Positions 51,246 through 64,000 of a stretch of DNA of 64,000 nt are shown one piece after another (the stretch's first letter is position 1; the number at the start of each line of letters is the position of its first letter). The DNA is from Bombus terrestris (lineage: Eukaryota; Arthropoda; Insecta; Hymenoptera; Apidae), in contig NC_063279.1 of NCBI RefSeq assembly GCF_910591885.1, forward strand, positions 4,340,001 to 4,404,000, given 5' to 3'. The position numbers were made by a program, and so were the translations under genes. Under the pieces are notes generated by a model. The model saw only the letters and a list, made by a program, of their open reading frames with translations. It ran no database searches and was not told the origin of the DNA.

Positions 51246-53740
51246 ATGATATAATGTTATTTTAAGGGGAATTAACGGTTTTCTTAATTATTTTTGAAAT
51301 GACCAAACAACTATTTAGCGCTATCACTCAAAGACATCTTAGTATTTCTTTTTCTAACGTTCTACTGTCTTCAATAATGCTAGCGTGTGATTAGATGTAA
51401 GTGTAGGATATTGATGATAATTTTGAATCGATGACGAGACCATTTTTTAGCGATTAAAGCGACCAATTAAAACTTAAGAAACACTAGTATCTCTCTCTAT
51501 ATATATATTTCCAATTATATTTCACTGAGAAACAACAACAATCTTTATCTTTCTAGAGCAGTTTTACAGAACCATCCCCGGAAACTTTCCTGAAAGATAA
51601 TTAACCACACTGTTAGCGTTCCAGGTAAAACGCAGAAATACAGAGCTGTAACATCGCGCAACGACAAGGGGAAATTTATTCAATTGCCTTTCTGCTTGCG
51701 ATAAACGAGCCCGGTTTTAAATTCGCGTCTTATTCCTAGGCTAATGTTGTCGCGATTCATTTATTAATCAACGTTTCCATTAAGCGTTGCTCAGGAAAAA
51801 ACAATTAACCTCGAAGATTGAAACAGGGAAAAAGAGGGAAATAATTAAAGCCAACAAGATAAAATTGCATCGAGCATAACAAGGAGGAAATCGTTGAAGC
51901 TTTACGTATTCTTTCCTTTTGCCCCGCTCTACGATTTTCGTCGAAATAAAAAGGCAAAGCTTCTACATGCCACTCGTTCCGCACGATATTCGACGCGCTC
52001 GTAGAACGCGGAAAATTACAAAATATAACGGAATTATCAGACAATGGAAGATGAGAAAAGGAAGGAGAATACACTTGCTTCTTTTCGACGTTCTGCATAC
52101 ACCGAATGCTATTTGCATTTCCCTTTTATCAGAATTTTTCTAGCACCCAGCCCTTTCCACCGGTATCTCTGGATACGGACATTGTTGATTCTAGAGAGTT
52201 TTAGAAACTTTTGCGCGAAGTAGTAACAAACCAAGGGGCGAATGAAGTGGTAAGAAAAGTTGCAGCATTGCGAAAAATCGCGGAGGAGGTGTATGTATAA
52301 GTAAAGAAATTACAGTGAAAGCACATCCTGTAAGCCAAGTGTAAAAATAACAAAATGAGAGCAGTTTGAATACTCGTGCATAATACATTGCAGAACATAA
52401 ATTTGCGTACAATTTGGTGTTGAGAAATTTTTTATTAAAATCCTTAAGATCCAATAATAAGATTTTTTTCGTTTACCAAGCTTTATTGAAAACGTGGCAA
52501 AAATTGCTACGTAAATACAAATATACGAACGTAATTTTGACAGTAGTCGTTTTTGAAACAATTGCGAAGGAACATCATATTAATGGATAAAAGCATCGAT
52601 AAGAGTAATTGAAGTTTGTTATTCAAACGATATTACGTAGCGTTGTCACGTGTATTAAATGATACGATCTAAGCGATTTGTTAAATTTTTTCACAGATCT
52701 CGCGTTTTCGTATGCATGATAGGCGGACACGTAATCAAGGCATATTTAAATACAGGATCGAACACGTACAGTGATAAAAACTTCTTTTCTCTTCTTTCAG
52801 AAAACGAAGCTACCTATAAAAAGAAAAAAAAAGTGTTCTATACTATCAACTCGTGTTTGTACTAGAAATCACTTCGTATTTGCATTAATAAGCTGCTTCG
52901 TGAATTTTAAAAAGCAACGAATGTATCGTAAGTATAGTTTCACGTGCTGCAAACTATTCAATATTAGAGGCTTGATAAAGTTACTAATTTAAGGATAAGT
53001 TAATAAAATACATTTGCTCTGGAAAGATAGTGCAAGTTCAACGGCGAGCAAAAGAGAAGAGAAGTTTGTCAAGGTATGCAAGATTATTTTTTATTGCAAT
53101 TTTATGTTTGTACTTTCACGATTTGCTTTGAGAAAAGAAAATTCCTGGAATCAATTTATAAATGTAAAGAAAGAATAAAGTCGCTAACCAAATAACGCTT
53201 CATGAATCGACTTATTTTTCTATTTCGCATGGAACGTATCGAACGATCGATATTTAATTCAGAGTAGATGTTTCACGCTGAATATTTGTATCTCTTGAAA
53301 TATCAGAAACACTTCTCCTTTTTTATTCTTTCTTTAAGAATCGTATTACAGTTGTCGGAGTATAGAAAAATTGATAGGAGAAAGAATGCGGTATATAAAC
53401 GTTCGCATCGTGAGTAAGAAACAAATATGATGGTACTCGGTCTGTTCAATCGCTTGTAAGCGTATGCATGGAGGAGTTAAAAATATTTCTAGTGCCTGCA
53501 GATTAAAATGTTAAAAGTAAAAGGTTTCTAGAACACTTGAGAATGTTAAAATTTTCAAGAGATAGAGAGTATCTCAGCCTTCAACGGAATATTAAATATT
53601 CAAACAATTATTGCTACTAGACTGCGGATGTTGGTGCATTTATATGAAATTGAAAGCTGCAAAAGTACGCAGAATACGGATAATACCCAAAAACATATAA
53701 AATATCCAAAGCATAGTGTTCAATGTGACAGAACAAAACT
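51246..53740. other. Non-coding, no gene seen
   Basis: AT-rich, with a GC-mixed patch at about 51880-52160 where frames on both strands overlap. Nothing was recognised. Confidence 0.45.
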
Positions 53741-54270
53741 ACGCTTACGTTTCACTTCTTTAATTGGATTCGCGAAGACACGAATTTAGCTAGAGAAGTG
53801 ATCGAGGAAACTCGAGTGTCATCCAAAGAGGCAACAGCTCCTCGTGAGTGAGAGGTTCCAGGAACACGTTCGCCGACAGAATATGGAGGATCGGAAACGA
53901 GGTTGTTCGATACACGAAACACGTGTGTACGGAAGTTCTCGTCTCGCGGTGGAAGTAAAGGGAAAACGAGAGGAACTCGCGTCCACGCGATCCGCGAAAT
54001 AAGAAGCAACGAGGTACTCGACTGTGGACGCGGAATAACGAAATAAAAGATTTGGCGATACGTGAGCGTACGGATCAGAATATAGCCGTATATACATACG
54101 TACACCTTCTCGTTCACCGATCTTCCCTATTCTTTCATCGTTCTGACGTGTTTGGCATCTTCCTGGCAATAGTTTCGAATCGCCTGGCCACGATATTCTC
54201 GTTCTCCTTCGTGGGAGATTATTTTCTTCGGTTATCCGGTATAGACAGAAGAACTTAGCGTGGATAGGTT
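53741..54270. other. GC-richer islet without a recognised gene
   Basis: CpG-bearing islet with overlapping minus-strand frames (53752-54117, 53819-54169) and a plus-strand frame. Neither shows a domain or usable splice borders. It may be a regulatory islet. Confidence 0.25.
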
Positions 54271-57200
54271 TTCCATATTTTCACCGGCGATTCCATAAAT
54301 TTTTCATGAGCGATTGGGGAGTTGAAATGGTAAACGATGCGAGTACCAAAAAATAGAAAACGATTTCCACAGAGTAGGATGTAGATTCCATGAGGAATAT
54401 GCTGGGAAATGTATTAATAGTAAAATAATTGAGGAGCTTCCTGGGGAAAGAACCTATGATATAAAATAGTGGATTGAGCAAATTGTGTTGGGAGTTTCGG
54501 TTTTAATTCGTCGATAGTAGTTATATTTTTATATTTACAAAGCAATAAAAAGTTTCATAATAATTCGACTATTTGATTAGAAAATATATTTTATACCTTT
54601 GCATTTATTATTAAAATTGAACTTTAAACTTAATTTTGTTCTATTTTTATCGATTTCAGATTTACGTAAAATCTATTTTTTGCGTTAGAGTCTAAATATT
54701 GTAAATATATATATAACAATATTTTTATACGTACCGCTTCAATATATTAGTATATCGTAAGTATATAAATTAGTATGTATATATAATATTACTTGCGAAA
54801 ATAACGCGTTGATTATGAACCTATGAAGACAAAATATTGGCGATGAAATCTGACTGATCCTTGTCGGTGGGGCAAATATTATTTTAATTCTATTCGCCTT
54901 GAATAAATAAAACACTCGAATAAAAATGAATCCTTTAATAGAAGCAAAAGATTACCACCTACCTTGCGAAACTTCAACACAAGCTCGCCAAGTATTTTAT
55001 CCGACTTTGTCTTTGAGCCGCTTAGAACTCTTTAATCTTTAACTTCAAACTACGTTAAAAATACAAATATTCTCTACTATTCGAAAATATATTACGCAAT
55101 ATAAGCATATCGACTAGACTATTACATCAAAATTCGATTTAAAATATATCCGAAACGTTTTACATCGTTTAAAAAAAAAATCCACGGTCGATTCGTAAAA
55201 TATACGAACATTTTACTTCCTCCTAAAATATTATACATACGTACTTGTGTTTACGTAACTTCTATTTAATTTCAGAATATGGACATTTGTCTATGTTCTG
55301 CCCAAATTTATATTTTTACGAGCAGAACTCTTTAGCTCTAACAACAAAGATTCTTTAAAAAATCGCAGGAAAAACTCTGCTGAGATTTATGTTGCCGTAT
55401 TAAATCAATATTTTTTATGTTTCCAACTACTCATCTTTTGATTTATTACTTTTCAATACTGTTAAAAGTATGATTTGTATCGTTCCTACCATCCTGTATC
55501 GTTGTCATGTTTTCGTAACACAAATAAAAACAGAGGTGTAAAAAATATATTTTTAAATCACGGTAAACAAAACTTCAGTCGCCTATTAAAAGAACCCGAT
55601 CTCTCTAAAAATTAAAATTCCCTGTTGACGCCTGTTTCATTCGATTTAGCTTGCTTTTAAACACTTCAAACGTTTTAATGTCGGGCCATTTTCCACATAT
55701 CATCGATAGTGGAAACGGTTGCCGGAATTTTGTTCGAATCGATCTAGAACGCATACAGAGGATCGATTACTGCAAACATATCGAGTATCGTTTATACGCA
55801 TTCGTATTCCTACCAGTCAGTTTAATCGAGATGTTAAACAAATTTTTAGCTTACCATAGTTTAATTACACCTGAAAGTCTATTATTCTAATTTAACGTTA
55901 ATTGCGCCTGCGTTCTGTTTTAGCTTCGAGAAAAGTCACTCCGATAACGAACGAATTAAAAATGTTTCCATAGAAATGCACTTAGAAATTTGGTACAATA
56001 AAATGATCACAAGAAGTTTGCTGCTTTTCTACATGCTTTCACTTTGAAGACAAGTAATTTAGTATTAAATTAAAAAATTAATAATAGAATATATACATAG
56101 GAGAAAATAAAATGTGAATTTTATTTAAATAAAAATTCTCTCGAAATTGTTTAATAGACAATACTTATACTATTTCAAAAACTACATACACTATTATTGA
56201 GAATTGTAGATTCTATACAGTTCTACGAAGTATTCTCTCTGAAAAATATTAAACGATATTCAAAGAAATAAAGAATATCAATTATAACATTACAACACAT
56301 TTCCCTGTAATGTTTGCGTGAATTATGTTTGTATCCCTAATTATGTTTCTCTTTCTAAACTCGATGCATTTTATACCACAGACGAAAAAGCAAAATTGAA
56401 CGATCAATATAAAATATCGGTATGCGTTACAAGCTACTGTTTTGGAAAGTAAACCGGAACGAAGAAAAAATGTCTCGAATGATGCCTATTTTCTCTCTTT
56501 CGCATGAAACGCGAAATTATTTCACACGTTCCTCTGGATCGCATCTGAAAAATTCGAAACCCAAATCTCTAACATATTCGACGTACGTAGATACGTTTCC
56601 GATCGAGAACAAAATATAAAAGAAGTATTACCCATTATTTTAGCGTCTTCCTCCGAATAAAGTAAATAAAGCATAGAATCGAATGTTTTCGATAGCGCGG
56701 CGTCTCTTCGACCATTCGGATACGTTTCGTTTCAATGGTCAAAGGCGTTCCTGTAATTTCCCTCGCAGAATAAACGGAACGATTTGATCGATGAGCTTGG
56801 CCCAGAGGAAGCAACAACATTCCATTCATCCTAAATATCTTCTTACACATCGGATCGACGGGGGTTGCAGGTTTTATCGAAGCAATTAAAATTCCTGCCA
56901 GACTCGGCACGCGCGTTCTCTCTCCCTTTGCAAACTCTTGCAGTTTCACCCCTCAAATAGCTACACTATTCTCTACCGGTACACAATGGTAATGCAACGA
57001 TACCCGCTGTTATATTACGATTAACATTCTCTCTCTGTGTCTATTTAATCAAATTTCTAAGTGAACCCAACTTTACCAGACTACGGGCTTTGCTGGAAAT
57101 GGCTCTACCGTGATTGTTCTCAAATTTTTGTTTTTTAAAGGGTAGGAGCTGTTCTTTCTAGTATTTTTCCATAGCAACGAATATTATACTATTTATTTAT

Positions 57201-57590
57201 TTCTGTCAATTTTTCCACTCTTATATTTCATTATTATCGTTTATTTCTTTTTTCGATAGAAATGGCTCCATAGTTATTCGTTCGAAAATGTTCGCTTTCA
57301 AGGGGCAACATATTTTTTCCAATATTATTTCCTTGTTATTGTTTTTACTTGTCTACGTTTCTTTCTGGTCTTCGAACAATTAGTATAAAATACGGAATCA
57401 CGGAATTCTTCTTGTAACTTGATCGATCGACGAACAGAAGTGGCCTGTTCTCAATAAATCGCGCCAGTTGGAAAATTCCAATCGTCCCGCTTTTCTCGAC
57501 GCGGATATGTGGAACGACGCATAATAAAGCCTACAAGCTTATCAGTAGGGTACACCGAGCTGCCAATAAATAGCAAACAAATTCAATTAA
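54271..57590. other. Non-coding, no gene seen
   Basis: Very AT-rich at 54500-54800 (TATATATA tracts) and 55050-55600. 56630-56960 is mixed. No gene or RNA was recognised. Confidence 0.45.
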
Positions 57591-57830
57591 GCGAACAATG
57601 AAAAACACTGTAAAACTATCCGATATTGGGGCACGTACGATGCACGTAGTACGTTTTGTACGTCGTTTTTTCCCCAACGCTATAGGTTTTTATTGCGACG
57701 AAAGAATTTTCGCCGGCTCGACGACGTGTTCAGCTCGAAATAAAGCTATTCAGGGTAAAGTGTGTCGTCGAGGACCGCAAAAGGTTAACCTTAAAGTAGT
57801 CACCTGACGTCGCACTGCTATCGCTATTTT

Positions 57831-57872
57831 CGCGCGCGAGCGCGAGCGCACACACGCACATACACGCATACG
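57831..57872. repeat. Alternating purine-pyrimidine tract
   Basis: CGCGCGCGAGCGCGAGCG grades into CACACGCACATACACGCATA. A GTGTGTGCACACAC palindrome-like run follows at 57901-57914. Such sequence can adopt left-handed DNA under supercoiling and is prone to slippage. Confidence 0.85.
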
Positions 57873-58639
57873 AAACACAAGCGTATAGATGTTTTTCTAT
57901 GTGTGTGCACACACGTTCTTCTTCAAAGAACGACGTAACGAGCACGGAGTACGTCACTTTCATTCTCGATTCCTGTGGAATGTAGTCCGCGAAACGAGAG
58001 GAAATCGCTTCGAAACAGCGAATGTAAACGCTCGTTTCACGATTTTCCATTGATTTCAGGGACACACGATTTACCAGCAAGCTCGTTCAATGTGATATTT
58101 TTCCTTTCTTTCGAAAATTTTAATTGGAAAATAATTCTTGTTTTAAATAGGTTGTTTCTTTATATATCGAGAATAGTTTAATAAACAGATGTCCCAGATT
58201 TTTCCGAGATACTGTAGCAGTATGTTTTACGAATAAAAAGTTTCCCTCGTGAGTAAATAGAGATTTTATTAGAAGCGAGGCATAAAAATGCCGTGTGAAC
58301 GTGGACGAATGCTTTGTTAAATGCTGTAAGCAAAACGTGAAGTAACAATGGACTAGTTTTTGGTTCGATAAAATGATTAATCGAATATTATTTTTTACGA
58401 TAAACTGCATAAATTCGTAGAAAAATAGCAATTACAAACTCTATTTTCTCAAATTTGTCTCATCATTTGCGAGTATTCGCATACACGTGATATCTGTTTG
58501 TAATAAATAGATTTACGAGTATAAGATTTCTTTTGAGATCTCATTCGTGCGAATAACGTCAAATTGGAACTACATGAAAAATGAAGGTGATCGGTTTGGC
58601 TTCTAAGAGGTTGAGACGTCTCATAAATGCATAAAAATC
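57873..58639. other. Non-coding, no gene seen
   Basis: Mixed, then AT-rich. Nothing was recognised apart from the GT/CA palindrome-like run at 57901-57914. Confidence 0.45.
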
Positions 58640-59300
58640 GGCATTCCAGCTGTCCTGTAATTCTGCGAACATTAATTAAAAAAATAATTTCCCACTATTA
58701 CCGTGCCACTTCCACGAAACCTTCTCATTCGTTAATAACGTAATAAACGATCTATAAAAAGCTTGACATCCATCTGGAACAATGGATTAGCCGAAGAAAG
58801 TTTCATCGAGTGACAAACGAGAAAGCATCCCTAAATTTCTATGGAGCCTTTCTTTTCGCGAACGAAAACGCGTCATCGTGCTAATTATTCCTCGAAGGGG
58901 TATTTTGTGCGAGAGGCAAGGCTACTTCGATGGACCAATTACGAATTAGCTCGTTAATCCGATTCGAAAGAGCTTTAATGCCACCGGATTATTAGTTGGA
59001 AGCCGGGGCAATCGATGATTCGCGGCGACGTATCGAAAGCATCGCTACTTACGCGGTAGCCCTCGCTTCGAAACTTCCGGCGAGTTCATTAACGTGAGTA
59101 GACAGCATCCAAATGCCGAGGCATAATTAGTCATTGAGAACAGATTGGCGGCCAAGCAGGGAAAATCCTGACGATCATGAGAGACTTCGACTATCGCTTA
59201 CCGGAGACACCTCGTTTTCGTAATTAGCCACGTTCTAATGACGTACCTCTAATCATTGCACGTTCAGTTGCATCTATAGCTCTCACGCTGAATGATCATC
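58640..59300. promoter_or_regulatory. TAAT-rich block, enhancer-like
   Basis: Repeated homeodomain-type cores (ATTAATTA, GCTAATTATT, CGAATTAGC, GGATTATTAG, CATAATTAG, CGTAATTAGCC, TCTAATGACG, TCTAATCATTG) are set in GC-bearing sequence. This texture suits a developmental enhancer or a conserved non-coding element, lying about 2.3-3 kb downstream (minus sense) of the candidate exon at 61524-61574, inside its presumed intron. Confidence 0.25.
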
Positions 59301-61523
59301 GACGTAGTTCTGTATCGTTGCTTTCGAGTTTCGTTTATTTAGTAGACACTGTTCAATCAGTTCGTTATTTTTTCAGGGCTTGGTTCACAACGGTGAATTG
59401 ATTATTTGTGTTTGACGTTACTTTATTTGTCATTTTTTCTTGCCCTCTGTGAAGGTTTAAGATAAAAGACAGCGCCGTACAATGGTTTCTATACTTTTCA
59501 TTTTAATTATCGATTTCGAGGTTTTCATAAATCACGTTCGGTTTGCGCGTATAATTCACGACCGTTTAATCGTTTGACTGATTATTCGTACATTGGACGT
59601 ATTATCCCGTGAAACATTCCATTCAAGGTTTGTTTTAATTACTTCAATGAAGTGGTAGTGATTAGTTACTTCTTAATATTGCTTAGTTAATATATTTGAA
59701 TAGAACGATATGACAAAATAACAGGAATAAGTGACCATTTGTTTATAATATAATTTGTCTATCTCTTCCTTTTCCAGGAAAAAGAGCAATTTCATTATTA
59801 CCAGTGCAAGTTTCATGAAATTCTAAGTATGTTCTGTATTTGTACGAGGACACTGTTAACTACGTGGTAAGGTTCGATATTAGTCATTTGGTTTATAAGC
59901 TTCGCCGCGTAATAAATTTTTATAGAGCAAATTTCCTTTCATACACGTTTTAAAAATATCTGCACTGCGAGTACGTATAGGATTAAAATTTATGAGCCAT
60001 AAGGTCTTTCCTAAAGACGACATATCACTGAGGATTACATTTCACAAAACGAATGTAATACTTTGTTCACAAGCTTGGATAAATTTTTATCATTGAAATG
60101 CGGATGTACGTACAAATTCATATTTTTATAAACACAATTAAAGATATAAAATTTAAGCGACTTGTGACGACCATTAAGCTCTGAATATTTTATACAGTTT
60201 ACAATAATAGCGTATAACTGAAATTTTTCACAATTTATTTATTACGAAACAAATTGCCATAATTAGTATTGTTCAATACAATAAACTGTCAAGATTTAAC
60301 AACGCAATAAACTACCAGCAGTTTAAAAATTCCGCTCACTTTTAATTGGAACAATTAAAACAAGAAAAGAGGAATCGAAGTCTGGAAGCCCTTAAACTGG
60401 GAATTATTGCCATTTGAAAGTTCCAGGCAACTCCACGAACGCCCGACGATATAACTTTGTATTTCGGGAAATACGTCACCCTTATCCAGAAGAAAGAGAG
60501 ACCCTTAACGTTCGTAACTCGGTTCTTTATCACTTCTCGATACTTTCAAACCGAATTCCGTTCGAACACCTGTCACGTGCTTCGATTTCCGCCGCGAATC
60601 AATGTCTTTTCTCGTAATATTTCCGTCGATCGACCACTTTAAGCGGGAAACCAGGAGTGTTCCTCTTATTCTCTCGTATTCTCTTATTCACGCAACACAC
60701 TTCCTCAAAAATTCTTACAAATTTCTAGAACGTCTGTAATTCCTTAAATCACATTTCACAAGCGAATCTCGCGAATCGAAAACTATTAATTTCGAGACTT
60801 TTGGATGGATTGGAATAACGTGGACGAATTCATCGTCGAACAAGGTTAGATTGCCGTTGGCGGAGATTTAAGCGGTAAACCGTGGAAAATTATACCTTGG
60901 TATGGCTAATCTGAGCTAAAACTCGACAACATTCAAATCGCTGGAAACTGTAATCTCGAGCAATAACAGTTTGGAATTTCTACAAGTCCTGCCCCTTTCC
61001 TACTGTGTTTCGCACAGTTTAATAACACTCGTGTCAATCCGGTTCCTTCGCTTCGCTCGCTACTCGACCTCCAATAACGTTACGAGTTTAACAAACAAAA
61101 AAGAAAGGACGCGAAGGAAATGGGAAAAAACGAGTCTTCTTCCTACGTTTCGTTTAAACTTCTGTCCCACGTTCGAGGAATCAAAAAGCACGGGAGAAAA
61201 CCAGAAAGAAAGAGATACACGTATCGAAAGAGACGGAGAGGAGCCGTCGTTTTACTCCGTTTCTTTCTTCAATCTCCGGCCATCCTCTTTGTTTCTTTGG
61301 CTAACAGAATCACCATCCTTCACCGCATCCAACCACCGGAGACACACTAACGATAGAAGAGGATTCAACGAGCGCTAGCTCGATCGAGAGCAAAGAAAAG
61401 GAGCCTCGATCGCTTGGAAGTCCCAATCCACCGAGGCCATCAGCCTCGAATCCCCATCGAAGCGTTTCTCACGCGAGTTAACCCAACACCGTGTCACGTA
61501 TCGTGCATCGGTTTGTTACTTAC
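59301..61523. other. Presumed first intron of the minus-strand transcript
   Basis: AT-rich on the left. GC content rises from about 60960 toward the CpG island, with purine-rich plus-strand DNA at 61090-61250. Plus-strand frames (60971-61378) show no domain. Confidence 0.35.
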
Positions 61524-61574
61524 ACCTGCTGGTTTGTCGTCGATCCGCTTCGTATCCTCCGCGATCATCACCAT
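61524..61574 (-). CDS. Candidate alternative first coding exon (17 codons)
   Basis: A short exon begins at the ATG at 61572-61574 and reads MVMIAEDTKRIDDKPAG before a perfect donor, GTAAGT, whose first base is at 61523. It ends in phase 0, the same phase as the membrane exon at 24501-24692. The peptide is hydrophilic and charged with no signal or membrane segment. Codons are GC-rich at the third position (ATC, GCG, GAG, ACG, AAG, CGG, GAC), unlike random local sequence. It lies immediately downstream (minus sense) of the CpG-rich island at about 61.6-62.5 kb and 65 bases downstream of an arthropod-like initiator, TTCAGTCG, near 61639. An alternative donor two bases earlier (CAG|GTGTAA) would give phase 1. 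I infer an alternative cytosolic N-terminus for the same gene, or the start of a separate minus-strand gene. Which one cannot be decided from this window. Confidence 0.42.
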
Positions 61575-61599
61575 CAGATAATCATCACATCCGTTTTAT

Positions 61600-62560
61600 C
61601 AGGTTCGATCGTGATGCGTAGCAAATAGGACACGCGACTGAACACGCAAACCTTGTCAGTGAGGATCACGAAAAGGATCCCAACGAGGATCACAATTTAC
61701 TGCAGTCGGCACGTTAATAATAACGAGACGACGTTCCGCGCGGTTGCACGAGGAAAGGAATACGAGACTTCACGGGAACACGATTCGATTTCGATGCACG
61801 CGTTCGTTCCAAGGAACAGAGTGTGATCGCTGATCCCGTTATGTTTGACAGGGTTTTTTCCTTCGCCTCCTGCGGGCGCAGCAGCGCGTTCGCGCGCGTA
61901 TCAAACCGATCCGAATCCGCGGTCGAAATTGCCGCCGGCCTAGGTCAGCCGGTCGCGTCGGGACGCCTCTCATAAACAGAGAGGGCCGGCATTCGAGCGC
62001 GCCCGCCGCGGCTCTCGCACGGATCGCTGCTCGTCGTCGTGGATCCTCCGCGTACGTGGCGGCCAGTGAGCCAGCGATCAAAGAGACGCGACCGAGCCAC
62101 CGCGAGAGATAGATTCAATGGAGGCGCGTCGCGACGCGGCGCCGCGCGGCGGCAGGTGGCGCGGAGACGCCGAGAGGACTCGGGGGGCGGCGCGGGCTCC
62201 GACGCCGCTCGAACGAACGGACACACTGACGACGCCTCGAGTTTTCGCCTGGAGAACGATGCTGCCGCCTCGTGGCGCTCCTTCCAACGAAACTGAGCGC
62301 GGTTCCGCGACGTCCGCCGAGAGTCTACCCCCACAGTCGCGTCCGCGACGCCGACGCCGAGTGGGGCGGCTGCGTCGCGACCCTCTCCAACCCCCTCCTG
62401 CTTCTCTGCCCCTCGATCCTCGGTCCAGACGGACGCTGCGTACCAGCGAATCCTCTCTTTGCCCTCTGGACACGATTCCACGAGACATTTTCAGGTATTG
62501 CACCTACTGCGACGATATGTGCAGACAGAAGATCTGAGGGACGATTGAATTTTTGCGTGA
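61600..62560 (-). promoter_or_regulatory. CpG-rich island, probable promoter and 5' UTR
   Basis: This is the most GC- and CpG-rich DNA in the window, densest at about 61850-62450 (runs such as GCGCGCCCGCCGCGG). Several long frames overlap on both strands because stop codons are rare at this composition, and their Arg, Pro and Ala-rich products resemble no domain. On the minus strand the GC content declines toward 61.6 kb, where an initiator-like TTCAGTCG and the candidate first coding exon lie. The most likely reading is a promoter with 5' UTR of a minus-strand transcript. A plus-strand or bidirectional start is not excluded. Confidence 0.45.
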
Positions 62561-64000
62561 TTTTTGACAGGAAACGAGAAATTTATGGTTGATGTTCGGG
62601 TTGATATTCGGGCGGAGAGCTTTTTGAGGAAGATGGTTGGTTTTGATAGGTAGACGGTGATGGTTGATTTGGAATGCGATGTGTTTAGTGTATTCGTGGT
62701 ACAGTGGTTTAACGAAATTGTGTTTGCTGATTGAGTGTAGTTAAAGAGGTTGGCATTGATAACGAGTCGATCGGTTCATTCAGTAAGTTCTTAAGTTGTA
62801 GTCTTGCTTGGAGCGCGATTTTGCCGAGTGTTTCAGTAGTCCGTTTCGTATCATTTCGTTCTTCTCCTCGCCATGTTTGTATATTCTTTTATCGTCAGGA
62901 GTATCCCAGGTGAATATTTTCACGATTATGGTTATTATATAAATATTAAAAATCTGATAGATTGTCAAACTTATATCAGCTGTTTCTTTAACTTTGTTAA
63001 AAATTTGTATAAATGTGATTATGAGAAATTAAGTTAAAAAGTGACTGACCGTCAAGTGCGTGCCAGTTGTTTTTCTTATTTTGTTAAGAAATATTATATG
63101 AATATTTTTATATTTAAAAACTAATTAAGTATTTATATGTTCTCATAATGTGAATGTCCTACGTTATGTGCGAAAGAAACATTAATTTTTTTTCAGTGAA
63201 ATGAATTGTGATATAGGCTTTTAATTAAAACTCTTTGTTAATTTAAAAAGTTCATTATTCAAGATTATATTCGATCTGATGCATGCAATAATAGATGCGA
63301 TAAAATAGAATTGGGGGTGGTTTGAACGTATACGTGGATACATGCAGAGGCACAAGTAGAAGTCGATCGTTTATAGTCAGACGCACTATCATACTACAGG
63401 GAGTTGTATATCGCTGTATTTCTTCATAACTGGATCACACGTTTTGTATTTTAAATTGAAGTTATTCAAGTTAATAGGTGTATTATAAATATGTGTAGCC
63501 AGAAGAAAACTTTTAAATCACGCTTCTATTATTTTTGATTGTGAAAGTACAAAATTTTCTTTTTTACTTCTTACTAACTAACATCTTATTATGCAACAAA
63601 TAAACATAGTAGGTACGTTTATTAAAACGTTTCTTTAAAAAAAACAGATATTGTTAATCACATTTTTCCATTTATTTATTTTATGTTTTTTAATACTTTT
63701 TTGTATCAAATAATTTCTTTTATCATTTTCGTTATTAATTTAACATCACACGTTTATCACCGATATTTCAACGCTATTCATTTTATTTTATTCGTTTTAT
63801 TATAATGTTCATTAATTCGACCCGTTTAACGTATTTGTAAGCTATTTATTTCGTTAAAATTTTTACTGTTCTACCTGTGACAACCGGTGCCTCCACTTGT
63901 TTCACGAGGCTGTCTCTAAATGCCTTTGGTTAATAAGTCCTAAACAACCGTCATTCTTTAGCTTTTTATATTTCAAGAAGAAAATGTTGCGCGTGATGTA
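62561..64000. other. AT-rich right flank, no gene seen
   Basis: GC content falls sharply from about 62600 to 62950 and the rest is AT-rich with dense stops. A plus-strand donor-like CCCAG|GTGAAT lies near 62910 but has no supported exon. Nothing else was recognised. Confidence 0.45.

Noticed and set aside
61945..62537. Long frames on both strands (178, 141 and 139 codons) in the CpG island
   Set aside because: Three frames overlap, and the products are Arg/Pro/Ala/Ser-rich composition artefacts. The region fits promoter and 5' UTR better.
1..64000. CRISPR arrays, rRNA, bacterial operons, phage or viral modules
   Set aside because: No regularly spaced direct repeats, no rRNA motifs, and no dense co-directional genes. 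The sequence reads as eukaryotic non-coding DNA throughout.

Overview
The window looks like AT-rich insect nuclear DNA. CpG dinucleotides (TCGA, ACGA, CGAA) are abundant, GC-richer islets are sparse, microsatellites are short, and there is a mariner-type miniature element. This suits a hymenopteran, perhaps a bee, but that is inferred from composition and no marker gene fixes the species. Most of the 64 kb is non-coding. No complete gene, rRNA, tRNA, CRISPR array or bacterial operon was recognised, and nearly all ATG-to-stop frames behave like chance frames.

The real coding content seems to be a sparse set of exons on the minus strand, found by reading splice signals together with open frames. 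The two best are a first coding exon with one hydrophobic membrane segment (24501-24692, ending in a GTGAGT donor) and an internal 135-bp exon (7974-8108) bounded by a textbook acceptor and donor. Both end in phase 0, and the internal one also begins in phase 0. A second possible first coding exon (61524-61574) lies just downstream of a CpG-rich, promoter-like island at about 61.6-62.5 kb. It also ends in phase 0 before a perfect GTAAGT. The simplest model is one minus-strand gene with very long introns and two alternative N-termini, one membrane-anchored and one hydrophilic, running leftward out of the window. Weaker candidates are an exon at 638-873 and tiny exons at 15329-15364 and 17542-17556. 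The protein family was not recognised.

Layout: 0-9 kb holds the left exons, a TA-flanked MITE and intronic DNA. 9-24.4 kb is intron with short GC-richer islets. 24.4-26.9 kb is the membrane exon with a GC-richer upstream zone. 27-61.5 kb is long non-coding DNA with GC-richer islets near 33-34, 44, 50 and 54 kb, two local tandem duplications (46.2 and 51.1 kb), a possible decayed insertion (34.6-35.2 kb) and TAAT-rich enhancer-like blocks. 61.5-62.6 kb is the CpG island with the second first exon. 62.6-64 kb is AT-rich flank.

No previously undescribed defence or mobile system was seen. The most testable observations are the phase-matched alternative first exons and the possible micro-exons between them and the 135-bp exon.
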